Below the pieces are notes generated by a model, which searched no databases, had not been told where the DNA came from, and worked only from the letters and a program-made list of their open reading frames with translations. A program made the translations under genes and the position numbers. From Combretum micranthum (taxonomy: Eukaryota; Streptophyta; Magnoliopsida; Myrtales; Combretaceae): a DNA stretch of 64,000 bases. This document shows positions 11,985-25,016 of the stretch, one piece after another (the stretch's first letter is position 1; each line of letters opens with the position of its first letter). The DNA lies in NCBI GenBank assembly GCA_024138025.1, contig JAMXBD010000362.1, positions 806,001 through 870,000 of the forward strand, read 5' to 3'.

Positions 11985-14900
11985 TGTCACACCCCATAGG
12001 GTATTATGAACGTAACAGCCCGCCACATACTATATAAGACTCTCGAAATTCTATCAGAGCCCTTCGGGAGTCATGTATAGATGTAAAGCGTCCCTTTACG
12101 ACAATAGAATACTTAATCAATAGAGTTAAGAAGTTTAAGGTGGCATTCACTAGCCATAGATAATAAACCAAAACACATATATACTTTACAAAGTCTAAGG
12201 GCATTCCCCTGCAAAATAATATTAAGTCCGTTACAGTCATCCAGAGTCCTTTAGTTTCCAACGGAAGTCTAAACAAAATCGAAATAAACTTCTAAGGGAA
12301 ACTCCTAGCTCCGGTACCTAAGCTGTAGCCTGCCTTGGCCTAAGCCAAATGAATTCATGCTGCAATAAGTAAAAACTATAAGGGCGTAAGCTAACTAGCT
12401 TAGTGAGTGAAAACTTTCATATCACAATTAAGACAAATCATTCAAGCAAGTGGTTACTTAAACAAATGATATGCATCAAGCAAATGAGTTCAACAAACAT
12501 ATGACCAACTGGAAATCATATGTGGATGGACTTGCGCCCTCCATCCCGGATTAGCAGATTAACGAATCCTGTGGTACAACACCGTTTAAGCTCACGGTCA
12601 ACTGAATAATAATTCGTTTTATGGATCACGATTAACCAACAATTTCGTTTTATGGATCACGATTAACCAACATATTCGTTTTATGGGTCACGAAAAACCA
12701 ACAAATGCTAATGCTTCATCCCCGTCGTGATATGAATAAGTCCAATTATAATTGAGGTCCAATATAGATTGATCCAATTCTGTTAAGTGACCAACAATTA
12801 TTCGCAGACAATTAATATAATTTCTCGCTAAACAAGCAGCAGCTTAGCACCCCGTTTCGATATTCCTTAAGTTCAACTTCATATATCAATAGCAAACAAT
12901 TATATAACTCCCATATACCCCATCATGCATAATCATTTTTATCTTTGCCCTAACAACTAATACCACTATCAATACAATCACAAGCAATAATTGAAAGCGG
13001 AAGTAATACTCACTCGGCCATGGTACGCCGGTCTCTTAATAGTAGTAGTCGGGTGGTAGGGTATCGTCTTGCTCGGGATCACCTACCAAATAAGAACAAC
13101 CTAATAAGAATCTCATCACTAAACTAATTCAAGCTATGCATCTAAACTACACAAATCGGAATTCTCGCTATTTACCGAAGTTCCAACTTAAAACGGCCAT
13201 AACTTGGTCATTTTAACTCGGAATTTCGCAAATTTTATATCGATTTCTATCTACTTCGAAAGATCTATCTATTTCTAATATTATTTTCAAGTTTTGAAAA
13301 TATTAAGGCCATGGAACAGTGGGATCAGATCTGTTCTGTAACTTTCTTCTTTCCGAAAAATTGTTTCGCAATTGGTAAAAATATTTCTAGTTGATGATTC
13401 AAGTATAGATGGTATATGAATGAATTCCTAGCATGAATTTCATGTAATGAGTTCCATATATGCATGGTCTTAATGATTTTTGATGATGAACTCTTATGGA
13501 CTCCTAATTATCATAAAACTCCATGATGGTCACTTCTAAAAATCTATTCTTTCCAACTTTGCATTCCCTAGGGTTTTTAGGATTCTATTCTTGGAATTTA
13601 CTTGTTATCTAGATAAAAATGAGCCCTTAGCATCTATACTATCCATGACCTTCATTTATGTATGAAATTCACATTTTTCACTTGGTAAATATGTTTTTAA
13701 ACAAGCTTTTCACAAAAATCCGAATTTTGAAAAATTTCTTTTCTTGCATTTTTCCTATGAGAAAACTTGTTTAATGCATCAAAAATTGAAGCTTTATTAT
13801 ATCTATTGCCTAAAGACTTCATTTAACTCATAAACATGCAATTTGAGCTTGGACACTAAGTGTTTATGTAGGCATTACCCCGAAATACGAATTTAGCAAT
13901 TTAATCACCATCTCAAAATTTCCCATTCTAACTTCACTACTTGTTTTACATATTACTCATGCCTAAACTCATTTAAACTTATAAAAATCATTCCTTAAGG
14001 ATACCTATTACATATACCTTCCATTTTTCATGAAAAATATGAGTTTTAAAGTGGTTTTAGTGGTTTTTAAAATAGGGTTCCAAAATCATCCGAATTTTCA
14101 TAAAACATTTCTAGCAAAAATCTTTTCTTTTTCAAGTTTCTTGCTTCATATACATGAGGATCTATCATCTAACGCCTCTATACACATGCAAGTTTAAGCT
14201 TTTATGATCATAAATATATGTAAGCTCAAAACAACCACATGAACATAAATGTCAATGAATGTATGAGTGTCTAACACTTACATCTACCACATATGGTGCA
14301 TGAATCATGAGTTTCATGGCATGAACATAAACTTTCCATGCAAGATCCCTACTTTACATTCATGAACATAACATTATCTCAACAAAAACTCTTTTAAACA
14401 CTAGATCCACTTCTTGTGATGGCTTGTATTCTTGTATAAGTGTTTTCATGTCCCTAGCATATGCTCATTGGGATTAAATGTGGAAAACACTCAAGAACAG
14501 CTTTGCCATTACAAGATTTAGGAAGAACAAAGCTTGGAATCATCACTTTAATGGAGATTTAGAGATGAAAAGAAGAGAAAATAAATTTGTGAGTGTGTGT
14601 GTGTGCAATTGTGGGTCACGGCAACATTGAGAGGAGAAAGAGAGAGTTTTCAACCTTTTCAAAAATTTAGAAGAGTGAAAATGAGGAGAGAGAGAAAAAA
14701 TGAGCTTATATATTGTGTGTATTAGGGTTTAGTTAAGTTAAAAGAAGTAAAAATAAATCAAATTGAGGGAAAATTGGGGAGGGGGCGCCAGCCAAGAGGG
14801 GTGTGAAAGAAAGACGATTTGAATTTTTTTGATAAAATTTGGATTTTATGTAATAAAATGTAATATATGTAATAATTATTTAGGAAACAAAATTTCTTGG

Positions 14901-15402
14901 AAAAGAAAATTGAAATGAGTAGTTGTAAGGATGTAAGAATAGGGTATGGGTAGTGTGTAGTGTAGGTTGTACTTGTGAATAATAGACAAGACATCTACTT
15001 TACCGATTGTAACGAAAATACGGGAAAAAGGCTATAACTATAATTTTTATAGCCCGGAAAATTATAAAATTGATATTTTTGAAATCCTTATAAAATTTCG
15101 GTTCTAATGAATATTCCGAAATATTTTTCTAAGTTTGTGGTCCCGGGGCACGCTTTTCGGTAATTGAGCTCGGGAAGGCCCGAAATTGAAAAATTCTCGA
15201 ATTTAAAACTTCTTAAGGTTTAAAATATACTTTAAAACAATAATTCATATTCATTTACTTTATAAAACTTCTTTTATTATGAAACCGAAGGAAAGCCGAT
15301 TTAGGGTTCTAAGCTTCTCTCACTAGACTTAAACTGGACTGGATTAGGTTTCGCTTTTCAACTCCCGGGTTTACTTAACTACTGAGAATACCGGGGTTTA
15401 CA
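11985..15402 (-). repeat. Family B LTR, left copy (3' LTR of the element)
   Basis: Begins TGTCACACCCCATAGGG and ends CCGGGGTTTACA on the + strand, giving TG...CA termini. It aligns over its full length with 22177-25629 with scattered substitutions and small indels. It lacks the poly-G tracts of the other copy: the matching places hold ordinary TG-repeat and GGGGAGGGGG sequence near 14595 and 14775. Confidence 0.9.
12613..12705. repeat. Three 31-bp tandem repeats inside the left LTR
   Basis: TTCGTTTTATGGATCACGAT-type units start at 12613, 12644 and 12675, an exact 31-bp period. The third unit is the most diverged (GGGTCACGAAAAACC). The same three units occur in the other LTR at 22801, 22832 and 22863, so they predate insertion. 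Confidence 0.85.
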
Positions 15403-15410
15403 ACCTCCCA

Positions 15411-15861
15411 CCTTAAATAGAGTTTTTCCTCAAAACTGAACTGACGTACCTTGTCCTTCAAATAACTCGGGGTATTTTCTTCGGATCTCCTCCTCAGCTT
15501 CCCAAGTTGCTTCCTCAAAGCATGATTTCTCCATAATACTTTAACATAGTGGATGTCCTTGTTCCGTAGCCTTTGAGTTTTCTTATCCAATATATTTACG
15601 GGTTTCTTCGTATGTCAGGTTTTCCTTCAGTTGGATCGGTTCCAATTCCAAGATCCTTTCTGGTCGGCCACATACTTTCTCAATACTGACACATGGAACA
15701 CGTTGTGAATCCCGGATAGATTTGGTGGCAAAGCTAGCCGATACGCCAGATCTCCGACTCTTTCCAAGATTTCAAAAGGTCCAATTACTCGGGCTCAACT
15801 TTCCTTGTGTACGCATTCTTTTAACTTTTAATCGGACTTATCTTCAGGTACACATGGTCAC
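15411..15861 (-). pseudogene. Integrase C-terminal GPY/F module and chromodomain (gypsy)
   Basis: Reading the minus strand in shifting frames gives HVYLKISP, then [17 protein letters not shown] and [14 protein letters not shown] pieces, then a frame at 15375-15590 with LDKKTQRLRNKDIHYVKVLW. The last is the start of the classic chromodomain that targets insertion to heterochromatin. At least three frameshifts or stops separate it from the integrase core. The coding end runs up to the polypurine tract beside the LTR. Confidence 0.75.
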
Positions 15862-16638
15862 CTACTTGAATTCGAGTTCTCTTCTTTTCAGGTCTGCCCA
15901 GCTCTTTTGCCTATCCTGAGCCTCTTTCATTTTCCGCTGGATTACCCTCACTTTATCGACGACTTCTTGTACCAATTTCGGCCCAATAGCTATCTTTTCC
16001 ACTTCATCCCAAAACAGAGGAGATCTACAGCGCTGTCCATACAGAGCTTCATAAGGTGGCATTTCAATAGTTGAGTGATAGCTGTTATTGTAAGCAAACT
16101 CGATTAGATGCACATGATTATCCCAACTCCCTTTGAATTCCAAGGCACATGCTCTCAACATGTCTTCCAGGGTTTGGATCGTCCGCTCAGACTGCCCATC
16201 GGTCTGAGGGTGATATGCCGTACTACAATGCAACTTGGTGCCCAAACTCTTTTGCAGACTTGTCCAAAACTTAGACACAAATCTTGGGTCTCTATCCAAA
16301 ATAATCCCTGCAGGTATGCCATGTAACCGTACGATTTCCCGGATGTAGATCTTGGCTAACTTTTCCATTGAATAAGTCATATTTATGGGTAAGAAGTGCG
16401 CCGACTTGGTCAACCGATCCACTATTACCCATACGGCATCACAACCAGAAGGAGTCTTGGGAAAACCACACACAAAATCCATAGATATCTGATCCCACTT
16501 CCACTCGGGAATAGGTAAAGGCTTTAACAATCCACCCGGTCTTTGGTGCTCTACTTTCACTTGTTGGCAAACCGGACATTTCATTACATAATCTGCCACA
16601 TCTCTCTTCATGCCGTTCCACCAATAACGACTTTTCAA
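15862..16638 (-). pseudogene. Ty3/gypsy integrase core
   Basis: A 258-codon open frame holds the end of the zinc-binding HHCC domain (CPVCQQVKVEHQRPGG) and the catalytic core. The three acidic residues sit in ISMDFVCGFP, ILDRDPRFVSKFW and TDGQSERTIQTLE. The two zinc-finger histidines lie in the preceding frame (16635-17330), so a one-base shift near 16640 splits the domain. Integrase inserts the cDNA copy into the host chromosome. Confidence 0.9.
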
Positions 16639-17330
16639 GTCTTGGTACCTCCTGGATGTATGGTATAACCGGAGTTATGGGCTTCACTCATTATTTCCTT
16701 CCTCAACTCTTCGTCCTCCGGTACACACAACCTTCCTTTCATTCTGATTACATCTTCATCATCTATTGCAAAGTCAAGGTACTTTCCTACTTGGGTTTCC
16801 CTTTTTATCTTCTGTATCACTTCGTCATACCTTTGGGCTTCTTTGATTCTCTCTATTAGGGTCGGTTCCAATGCCAGGTTGGTTATCTCAAGCTCAGCAC
16901 TTTGGTCTATGAACTCAATCTTTAACTTCTCAAAATCCCTAATCAGATCCCTTTGACTTGTGATCAAGGCGGCTACTTCCCCATAATTTTTCCGACTTAG
17001 GGCATCTGTGACTGCATTAACTTTCCCTGGACAGTAATTTATTCCCAGATCATAATCTTTTATCAGTTCTAGCCATCTCCTTTGTCTCATATTTAGTTCC
17101 TTTTGTGTGAACATATATTTAAGGCTTTTATGATCCGTGTATATCTCACACCTCTGTCTATATAAATAGTGTCTCCATAGTTTCAAGGCGAAGACAACTG
17201 CGGCCAATTCCAGATCATGTGTAGGGTAGTTCTGCTCGTGGAGTCTCAACTGTCGAGAAGCATATGCAATAACTTTCCCTTCCTCCATTAATACACATCC
17301 AAGGCCATTCCTTGAGGCATCACTATGCAC
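16635..17330 (-). pseudogene. Ty3/gypsy RNase H and integrase zinc-finger start
   Basis: A 231-codon open frame starts inside the RNase H domain ([15 protein letters not shown], with the first catalytic Asp; [19 protein letters not shown] with the Glu; [11 protein letters not shown] with the next Asp). It runs through the tether to the first His of the integrase zinc finger ([15 protein letters not shown]). A one-base shift near 17335 separates it from the RT frame upstream, which ends just after LVLPDP. Confidence 0.9.
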
Positions 17331-17341
17331 CGTATAGGACT

Positions 17342-18631
17342 TTATGGGTCCGGTAGAACCAAAATCGGTGCCGATACCAGTCGCCGTTTCAATTCCTGGA
17401 AGCTCTGTTCCCTCTTATCTATCCAAACAAATTTCTCATTCTTTTGGGTCAATTGAGTTAGTGGCTTGGCTATCTTCGAGAAATCCTTCACAAACTTGCG
17501 ATAGTAGCTAGCCAATCCCAAGAAACTTCTTACTTCAGTAACTGTTTGTGGCTGTTTCCATTCCACTATAGCCTTAATCTTTTCGGGGTCAACTGATATC
17601 CCCTCACCAGTTACCACATGTCCAAGAAAAGATATTCTATCCAACCAAAAATCACATTTGGACAATTTGGCGTACAACTTGTTGTCCCTTAAGGTTTGCA
17701 ACGCCAAACGAAGATGTTCCTCGTGTTGTTCCTTGGTCTTCGAATATATTAGGATGTCGTCTATGAAGACTATCACACATTTATCCACAAGTGGCTTATA
17801 AACTCTGCTCATAAGGTCCATAAATGCAGCTGGTGCATTAGTCAGCCTAAACGACATAACCAGAAACTCGTAGTGTCCATAACGAGTACGAAAAGCCGTC
17901 TTTGGTACATCCTCAGGCTTTATTCTCAACTGATGGTATCCCGAACGCAGATCAATACGTGAAAACACACAAGCCCCTTGCAGTTGATCAAACAAATAGT
18001 CAATTCTTGGCAGAGGATACCGATTCTTGATAGTTACCTTATTCAACTCACGATAATCGATACACAATCTCATTGATCCATCCTTCTTCTTTACAAACAA
18101 AACAGGTGCGCCCCATGGCGATACACTTGGTCTTATGAATTTTTTATCCAAAAGTTCCTGCAATTGTATCTTTAACTCCTTTAACTCAGCCGGTGCCATC
18201 CGGTATGGTGCTTTGGATATCGGTTCGGTGTTTGGAGCTAACACAATCTCAAAATCAATTTCTCTTTTTGGTGGTAATCCCGACAAAATTTCTAGAAACA
18301 CATCCAAATATTCATTTACCACTGGTATATCCCTTTCTTCACGAGTTTCTTCTTCATCCAAAACACCTTCAATAGGTATTATCTCTTCATCCTCCATCAT
18401 CAATTCAAAAGAGTTTAGCCCAAACCTTCTTGGGACTAGGGTTTCTCCCACAAATTCTACTTTTCCTCCCGATTGATCATAGAAACACACTGTCCTCTTT
18501 TGGCAATCCACTATTGCTTTTACCTTACTTAGCCAACTCATTCCAAGGATAACTTCGTATTTATTCATCTCCAATATTATTAAATCACTTTTGGAGTGGT
18601 GCCGTGAATTTCCAATGGAATCCTTTATCAA
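17342..18631 (-). pseudogene. Ty3/gypsy reverse transcriptase
   Basis: A 429-codon frame, uninterrupted over the whole domain. It starts in the spacer after the protease ([15 protein letters not shown]), then RT with [54 protein letters not shown] and the catalytic block [14 protein letters not shown], then [11 protein letters not shown] and the thumb/connection. All key Asp residues are kept. It is the best preserved part of the element but is cut off from gag-PR and RNase H by frameshifts. Confidence 0.92.
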
Positions 18632-18639
18632 TTCTGGGT

Positions 18640-18960
18640 TGACACAACGCTTCCAGTAGGGTCTTAATCCTAACTAACAGTAGTTGTGGCTATAGGTAAT
18701 CCAAGTTGGTTAGCCAAACTAGTGGTGATGAACGAATGTGTCGCTCCCGTGTCAAAAAAAACATAAGCCTCCATTATTCACCCGTATGTGTCCTGAGGTC
18801 AACAAACATCCATCACTTATCAACCCTAAAACACTCTCAAAGCTACCTACATGGGGTTCTTACTTCCAGCTTTCCCATAAACATATTTAATTTAATTCAG
18901 ACAACAATTCAAATTAATAAATTAAATTTTAACTTAAGAGGGTTTCTGTTACTAACCTGT
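18640..18960 (-). pseudogene. Ty3/gypsy aspartic protease region
   Basis: The minus strand encodes AYVFFDTGATHSFIT with the DTG active site at about 18745-18753, followed by LANQLGLPIATTT. This is the retropepsin motif that processes the polyprotein. The frame is broken on both sides: stops precede the RT frame at 18631 and separate it from the gag zinc knuckle at about 18952. Confidence 0.8.
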
Positions 18961-20342
18961 CACCAGGCCGCCATCCGCGCCGTCGCTTTGATCCAAGGCT
19001 GCCAATTCCACTTCCTCATCCTCATCTTCCTCTACCATCCATTGGCCTTCAAAGTTATATAGCCTCATCCCATGCATTGCCGAAGCTGCACGGCTCCCAC
19101 TTTTATTACCCGACCTCATAGGGTTGGTATTGCTCGAAGTCCCAAAGGGTCGAGCGGCTACACTTTTCCGTTGGGAACATTCAGAGGCCAAGTGCCCCTT
19201 CTCCTTGCAAATAAAGCAAGTCACGGCCATCTTTTCGGGCACGTATAAACCATGTGACCAGCATCGCCACAGAAATAACACTTGTTCTTCAACAGTGGAC
19301 ACTGCCTAGGAGCATGAGTCCCCTTGCATTTCCAACAAGTGACATTGGCCTTAATCTGGGTCGGCTTACTACTAGAGTCATCCTTAAACCCCTGGTACGG
19401 TCTGTACCTCTTTCCTTTGAATCCTGAACTTGAGGCGTCAAACGGCCTTTTTCCAAATACTCTTGTCAGGTTCCTGGTATTTCCTTTTTTGGCCCCTTCA
19501 ATCACTCGGGCCTTTTCCACCATCTCAGGGTAGGTCCTTACTCCAAACTCTTCCAATTTAATCCGCAACTCCTCATCTAGGCCTCCCAAAAATACTTGCT
19601 TCTTCAACTCCTCACTATCCCTGAAAGACTCAGGTGCATATTGCAGCAAGTGGACGAACTCAGTCTCATACTGTTCCACAGTTCTCCCCTTTTGTTTAAC
19701 ATGGAGGAAGTCAGCACTATACTTTACTCTCAAGCTGGAGGGAAAGTAATTGTCCAAAAATTCCCGGCGAAAAGATTCCCATGTAACCGGGGAAGGCAAG
19801 CTTCTTCTCTTAGAGTCCCACCAGACCCTCGCATTATATCTCAACATATAAGTTCCATATTCCACTTGTAAATAAGGTGGAATCTCATATGCAGCAAAAG
19901 ATCGCTCAATTTGAGCTAGCCAATCCTCGGCTTCGTCTGGTTTACCAAACGCTCCATCAAAATACCGTTACTCTTAATGAAGTCCGTAAAGAGCTTCGGT
20001 GGGTCTTCGGTATGGTGGAGGTGGTGGCATGGGCACATTATAGGAATGCTCCTCCTGTGGAGCAGGTGCTTCAGCAGTCACTTCCCTGTGATCTGCAGGT
20101 GGTGGATGTGGAGCAGAATCCCGGACACTTTGTCCTTGGTGCGGGTTCTGAACTGGGTTTTGGTTCTGATGAATGTATTCAAGAGATTGGCTAATTGTCC
20201 AATCGCATTCAACACATCACCCTGCTGATTCTGAGGTGCAACTCTTGAGGATTAGGTTGAGGTACGGCCGGTTGGTCGGCTTCGTTCGGGAGAGATTCCT
20301 GCTCCCGATTCCGAATCCGTCGGTTTCGTCTGTTTACACATT
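18952..20342 (-). pseudogene. Ty3/gypsy gag with two zinc knuckles
   Basis: The main frame (19221-19865) carries the capsid domain (YMLRYNARVWWDSKRRS, FRREFLDNYFP, FLHVKQKGRTVEQYETEF) and CYFCGDAGHMVYTC, a CCHC knuckle. An overlapping frame (18952-19302) adds a second knuckle, CFICKEKGHLASEC. Upstream pieces in other frames (EDWLAQIERSF near 19910 and an Arg-rich start, RRNRRIRNREQE, near 20330) show the original N-terminus. At least three frameshifts break the gene. Gag packages the element RNA. Confidence 0.85.
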
Positions 20343-20889
20343 GTTTAATAAATTTTAGTATTCTTAGGATGTTTTAAATTTTTAAGGAAATTAATTTGTC
20401 AACAAGATTCAAAATTTTGCAGGAATTCGGAAATCAATTTCAAAAGGAATTGAATTTCATAATTTCATATAATCATAAGGAGAAACAAAAGAATTTACAC
20501 ATAGGGAAAAAGTTGCAATCTCAAAATAATAACATGAATGAATGAATGCTCATGCATTTTATGTGTAGTTAACGTTCTTTATGTCTAATGTCTAGCATGC
20601 ATGCTTTACAACTTCTTTCCTTTGAAATAAACATGATCCTTCATTACTTTAGCGAGCCATAAAATATTACATCAAAGATTTCTGTCCCCAAAATTTGGCT
20701 AGCTACACTCTAGTTCCGATTCTAAACATTTTCCCTATTCCCGAAAGCATAACAAAATACAGGGAAAAAGAAGGAATAAAATACTAACTATCCTGAAATC
20801 CTAAGGCAAATTGGCATCCCGCATTGCCTACTACAAAATAAGAAAAACAAGGACTTCACTTGGACTTCATGGGTTAGCTATCATCTCCT
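20343..20889 (-). other. Non-coding spacer between extra ORF and gag
   Basis: AT-rich internal sequence of the 13.6-kb element with no frame of note. It lies between the end of the extra ORF and the Arg-rich start of gag, so any translation of gag would have to bypass or reinitiate after the upstream ORF. Confidence 0.5.
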
Positions 20890-22022
20890 TCACTCGTCAC
20901 TAGTATCATCGGAGGTCGAACTAGGAGGTCGTCTCCTACTAGAAGAACCACCATCGTCCTGTCGGACGAACAGACTAAGGTATTCCCTTACATTCATCCT
21001 CCGCCTCCTAGCGGGTCGGACTAAAGGCTCTTGATCTTGTTCTTCACTTTCCTCCTCTTCTTCGGTTCCTTGTCCCTCCCTCGGGCTCACTTCTTCCTCA
21101 TCACCTCTTGCTTCGGGTTCGCCTACTTGGTTCTCCACTATCTCGGGTTCTCTCATAGGCTCTCCACCCACATTTTCAACTTCCATAGGCTCGGGGGCCA
21201 CGGGTTCTACTACTGCCAGATCAAGCACAGGTGGATATTCACCCTCAATATAAACATCCCTCCATAACATGGGATCTAATTCAGGTTCTACCCTTCCACT
21301 ATCTGGTATCTCCAATACTCGATTAAAATCCCACACAATTTGATTAGGTTCCGGATTCACTTCCACTTCCGGCTCAATGGGTGGGGTAGGGGTTCTAGGG
21401 ACTACATTTTCCTCCCAATTAGGATCCTCCTCGGGGTCCTCTTCTTCTTCTTCCTCCTCTACCTCTTCATTAACTTCATTACCCTCTCCAATCATAGGTG
21501 CACCATTCAATTGCATACCTATGTCACTGGCTGGTGGTGGAGCAATTACACGTGGTGGAAGAATGTCTAAGTAAATTGCATGCCATGTAATATGGTTCCA
21601 GGCATCCGCTATGTTCCAATCATGGTGGTCATACAATCATCATGGGCATACACATATAGAGGTCCTATAGGGATCCATACCCTAAAGTCTGGAGGGGTCC
21701 GGTTTCCCCATTCTTCAAGATAAAAGTAGCTTCCCTAGTCATGGGCTCATGCCCATATTCTACCATGATTCTTTCTAAGGTATAGATTGTCTCCAACTTA
21801 GTCCAATTCCTTCTCCCATAGGATCATATCTCAGTTGGTCGACCACAGCGGCCCATCTAGTGTATCTCAACCCTTCTTTCCACAATTTGAACATCTCCCC
21901 TATAGTCGGGGGTGCCTGGCTAGAGCAAAATCCTCACACAGCTCTCTTAATCTCAATCTGTATTCCACCATGGTCTCATCGGTTCTCTTGGTGAAATTTC
22001 TAGCCCGTTCCCTGGTCTCACC
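20890..22022 (-). pseudogene. Extra acidic ORF upstream of gag in the gypsy element
   Basis: A 248-codon minus-strand frame (20890-21636) has no counterpart in the standard gypsy gene order. It opens with a Trp/His-rich part (DHHDWNIADAWNHITWHAIY), then long Glu/Pro tracts (NEEVEEEEEEEDPEEDPNWE), then a basic stretch (RPARRRRMNVREYLSLFVRQ) and a Ser-rich tail. Upstream, in shifted frames back to about 22022, the same protein seems to continue: RNFTKRTDETMVEYRLRLRE, GEMFKLWKEGLRYTRWAAVV and REATFILKNGETGPLQ. So an ancestral ORF of roughly 370 codons, now with several shifts, lay between primer site and gag in the sense direction. I do not recognise the family. Function unknown. Confidence 0.7.
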
Positions 22023-22156
22023 CAAGGAGACCTACAACAACATAAGACTCCTAATTAGACTTAACAAGGAAAAATATTTCAACTCCATTTGAACCTATTA
22101 GTTAGATTTCTAAGTTTGGTTTCTTTTAATTCTATTGTCTTGTTTTATAACCTAGT

Positions 22157-22168
22157 GCTCTGATACCA
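22157..22168 (-). other. Primer-binding site (initiator tRNA-Met type)
   Basis: On the minus strand TGGTATCAGAGC follows the LTR end by a few bases. This is the standard plant iMet primer site and fixes the 22177-25629 copy as the 5' LTR. Confidence 0.9.
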
Positions 22169-24762
22169 ACTTAAACTGTCACGCCCCATAGGGTATCCTA
22201 AACGTAACAGCCCGCCACATACTATATAAGACTCTCGAAATTCTATCCGAGCCCTTCGGGAGTCTTGTATAGATGTAAAGCGTCCCTTTACGACAATAGA
22301 ATACTCAATCAATGGAGTTAAGAAGTTTAATGTGGCATTCATTAGCCATAGATAATAAACCAAAACACATATATACTTTACAAAGTCTAAGGGGCATTCC
22401 CCGCAAAATAATATTAAGTCCATTACAGTCATCCAGAGTCCTTTAGTTTCCAACGGAAGTCTAAACAAAATCGAAATAAACTTCTAAGGGAAACTCCTAG
22501 CTCCGGTACCTGAGCTGTAGCCTGCCTTGGCCTAAGCCAAATGAATTCATGCTGCAACAAGTAAAAACTATAGGGGCGTAAGCTAACTAGCTTAGTGAGT
22601 GAAAACTTCCATATCACAATTAAGACAAATCATTCAAGCAAGTGGTTACTCAACAAATGATATGCATCAAGCAAATGAGTTCAACAAACATATGACCAAC
22701 GGAAATCATATGTGGATGGACTTGCGCCCTCCATCCCGGGTTAGCAGATTAACGAATCCTGCGGTACGACCGTTTAAGCTCACGGTCAACTGAACAATAA
22801 TTCGTTTTATGGATCACGATTAACCAACAATTTCGTTTTATGGATCACGATTAACCAACATATTCGTTTTATGGGTCACGAAAAACCAACAAATGCTAAT
22901 GCTCCATCCCCGTCGTGATATGAATGAGTCCAATTATAATTGAGGTCCAATATAGATTAATCCAATTCTTTTAGGTGACCAACAATTATTCGCAGACAAT
23001 CAATATAATTCTCGCTAAACAAGCAGCAGCTTACACCCGGTTTCGATATTCCTTAAGTTCAACTTCACATATCAAGCAGACAAGTATATAATTCCCATAT
23101 ACCCCATCATGCATAATCATTTTTATCTTTGCCTAAACAACTAATGCCACTATCAATACAATCACAAGCAATAATTGAGAGCGGAAGTAATACTCACTCG
23201 GCCATGGTACGCCGGTCTCTTAATAGTAGTAGTCGGGTGGTAGGGTATCGTCTTGCTCGGGATCACCTACCAAATAAGAACAACCTAATAAGAATCTCAT
23301 CACTAAACTAATTCAAGCTATGCATCTAAACTACACAAAATCGGAATTCTCGCTATTTGGAAGTTCCAACTTAAAACGGCCATAACTTGGTCATTTTAAC
23401 TCGGAATTTCGCAAATTTTATATCGATTTCTATCTACTTCGAAAGATCTATCTATTTCTAATATTATTTTCAAGTTTTGAAAACATTAAGGTCATGGAAC
23501 AGTGGGATCAGATCTGTTCTGTAACTTTCTTCTTTCCGAAAAATTGTTTCGCAATTGGTAAAAATGTTTCTAGTTGATGATTCATGTATAGATGGTATAT
23601 GAATGAATTCCTAGTATGAATTCATGTAATGAGTTCATATATGCATGGTCTTGATGATTTTGATGATGAACTCTTATGAACTCCTAATTATCATAAAACT
23701 CCATGATGGTCACTTCTAAAAATCTATTCTTTCCAACTTTGCATTCCCTAGGGTTTTTAGGATTTATTCTTGGAATTTACTTGTTATCTAAATAAAAATG
23801 AGCCTTAACATCTATACTATCCATGACCTTCATTTATGCATAAAATCCACATTTTTCACTTGGTAAATATGTTTTTAAACAAGCTTTTCACAAAAATCCG
23901 AATTTTGAAATTTTCTTTTCTTGCATTTTTCCTATGAGAAAACTTGTTTAATGCATCAAAAATTGAAGCTTTATTATATCTATTGCCTAAGACTTCATTT
24001 AACTCATAAAACATGCAATTTGAGCTTGGACACTAAGTGTTTATGTAGGCATTACCCAAATACGAATTTACAATTAATCACCATCTCAAAATTTCCATTC
24101 TAACTCACTACTTGTTTTACATATTACTCATGCCTAAACTCATTTAAACTTATAAAAATCATTCCTTAAGATACCTATTACATATACCTTCCATTTTTCA
24201 TGAAAAATATGAGTTTTAAAGTGGTTTTAGTGGTTTTTAAAATAGGGTTCCAAAATCATCCGAATTTTCATAAACATTTCTAGCAAAAATCTTTTCTTTT
24301 TCAAGTTTCTTGCTTCATATACATGAGATCTATCATCTAACCTCTATACACATGCAAGTTAAGCTTTTATGATCATAATATATGTAAGCTCAAAACAACC
24401 ACATGAACATAAATGTCAATGAATGTATGAGTGTCTAACACTTAGATCTACCACATATGGTGCATGAATCATGAGTTTCATGGCATGAACATAAACTTTA
24501 ATGCAAGATCCCTACTTTACATGCATGAACATAACATTATCTCAACAAAAACTTTTTAAACACTAGATCCACTTCTTGTGATGGCTTGATTTCTTGTATA
24601 AGTCTTTTCATGTCCCTAGCACATGCTCATTGGGATTAAATGTGAAAAACACACAAGAATGGTCTTGCCATTACAAGATAATGTAGGAATAAGGTTTAGA
24701 ATCATCACCTAAATGGATGTAGAGATGAAAAGAAGAGGGGATGAGTTTGTGAGTGTGAGTGT

Positions 24763-24764
<2 letters not shown>

Positions 24765-24800
<36 letters not shown>
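24765..24800. repeat. Poly-G tract, 36 G
   Basis: An uninterrupted run of 36 G on the + strand followed by AGGTGGGGGG. The left LTR has a plain TG-repeat and non-G sequence at the matching place. It can form a G-quadruplex. Assembly error is possible in such a run. Confidence 0.9.
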
Positions 24801-24801
<1 letters not shown>

Positions 24802-24982
24802 GGTGGGGGGGAGTTCACGGCAAGAGGATGAAGGAGTAGAGAGGGTTTTGATTCTTTTACCAATTTTGAAAGAGCGAAAAATGAGGAGAAAGAAAGAGAA
24901 CATTAGCTTATATATTAAATGGATTAGGGTTTTAATTGAATAAAAAGAGTAAAAATAAAACAAAATGAGAGGGAAATTGTGT

Positions 24983-25016
<34 letters not shown>

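Noticed and set aside
12613..12705. Regular 31-bp repeats resembling a short CRISPR array
   Set aside because: The repeats are directly adjacent without spacers, occur in both LTRs of a plant retroelement, and the setting is eukaryotic.
18135..18476. 113-codon + strand frame opposite RT
   Set aside because: It is a shadow of the minus-strand reverse transcriptase frame, which has clear catalytic motifs.
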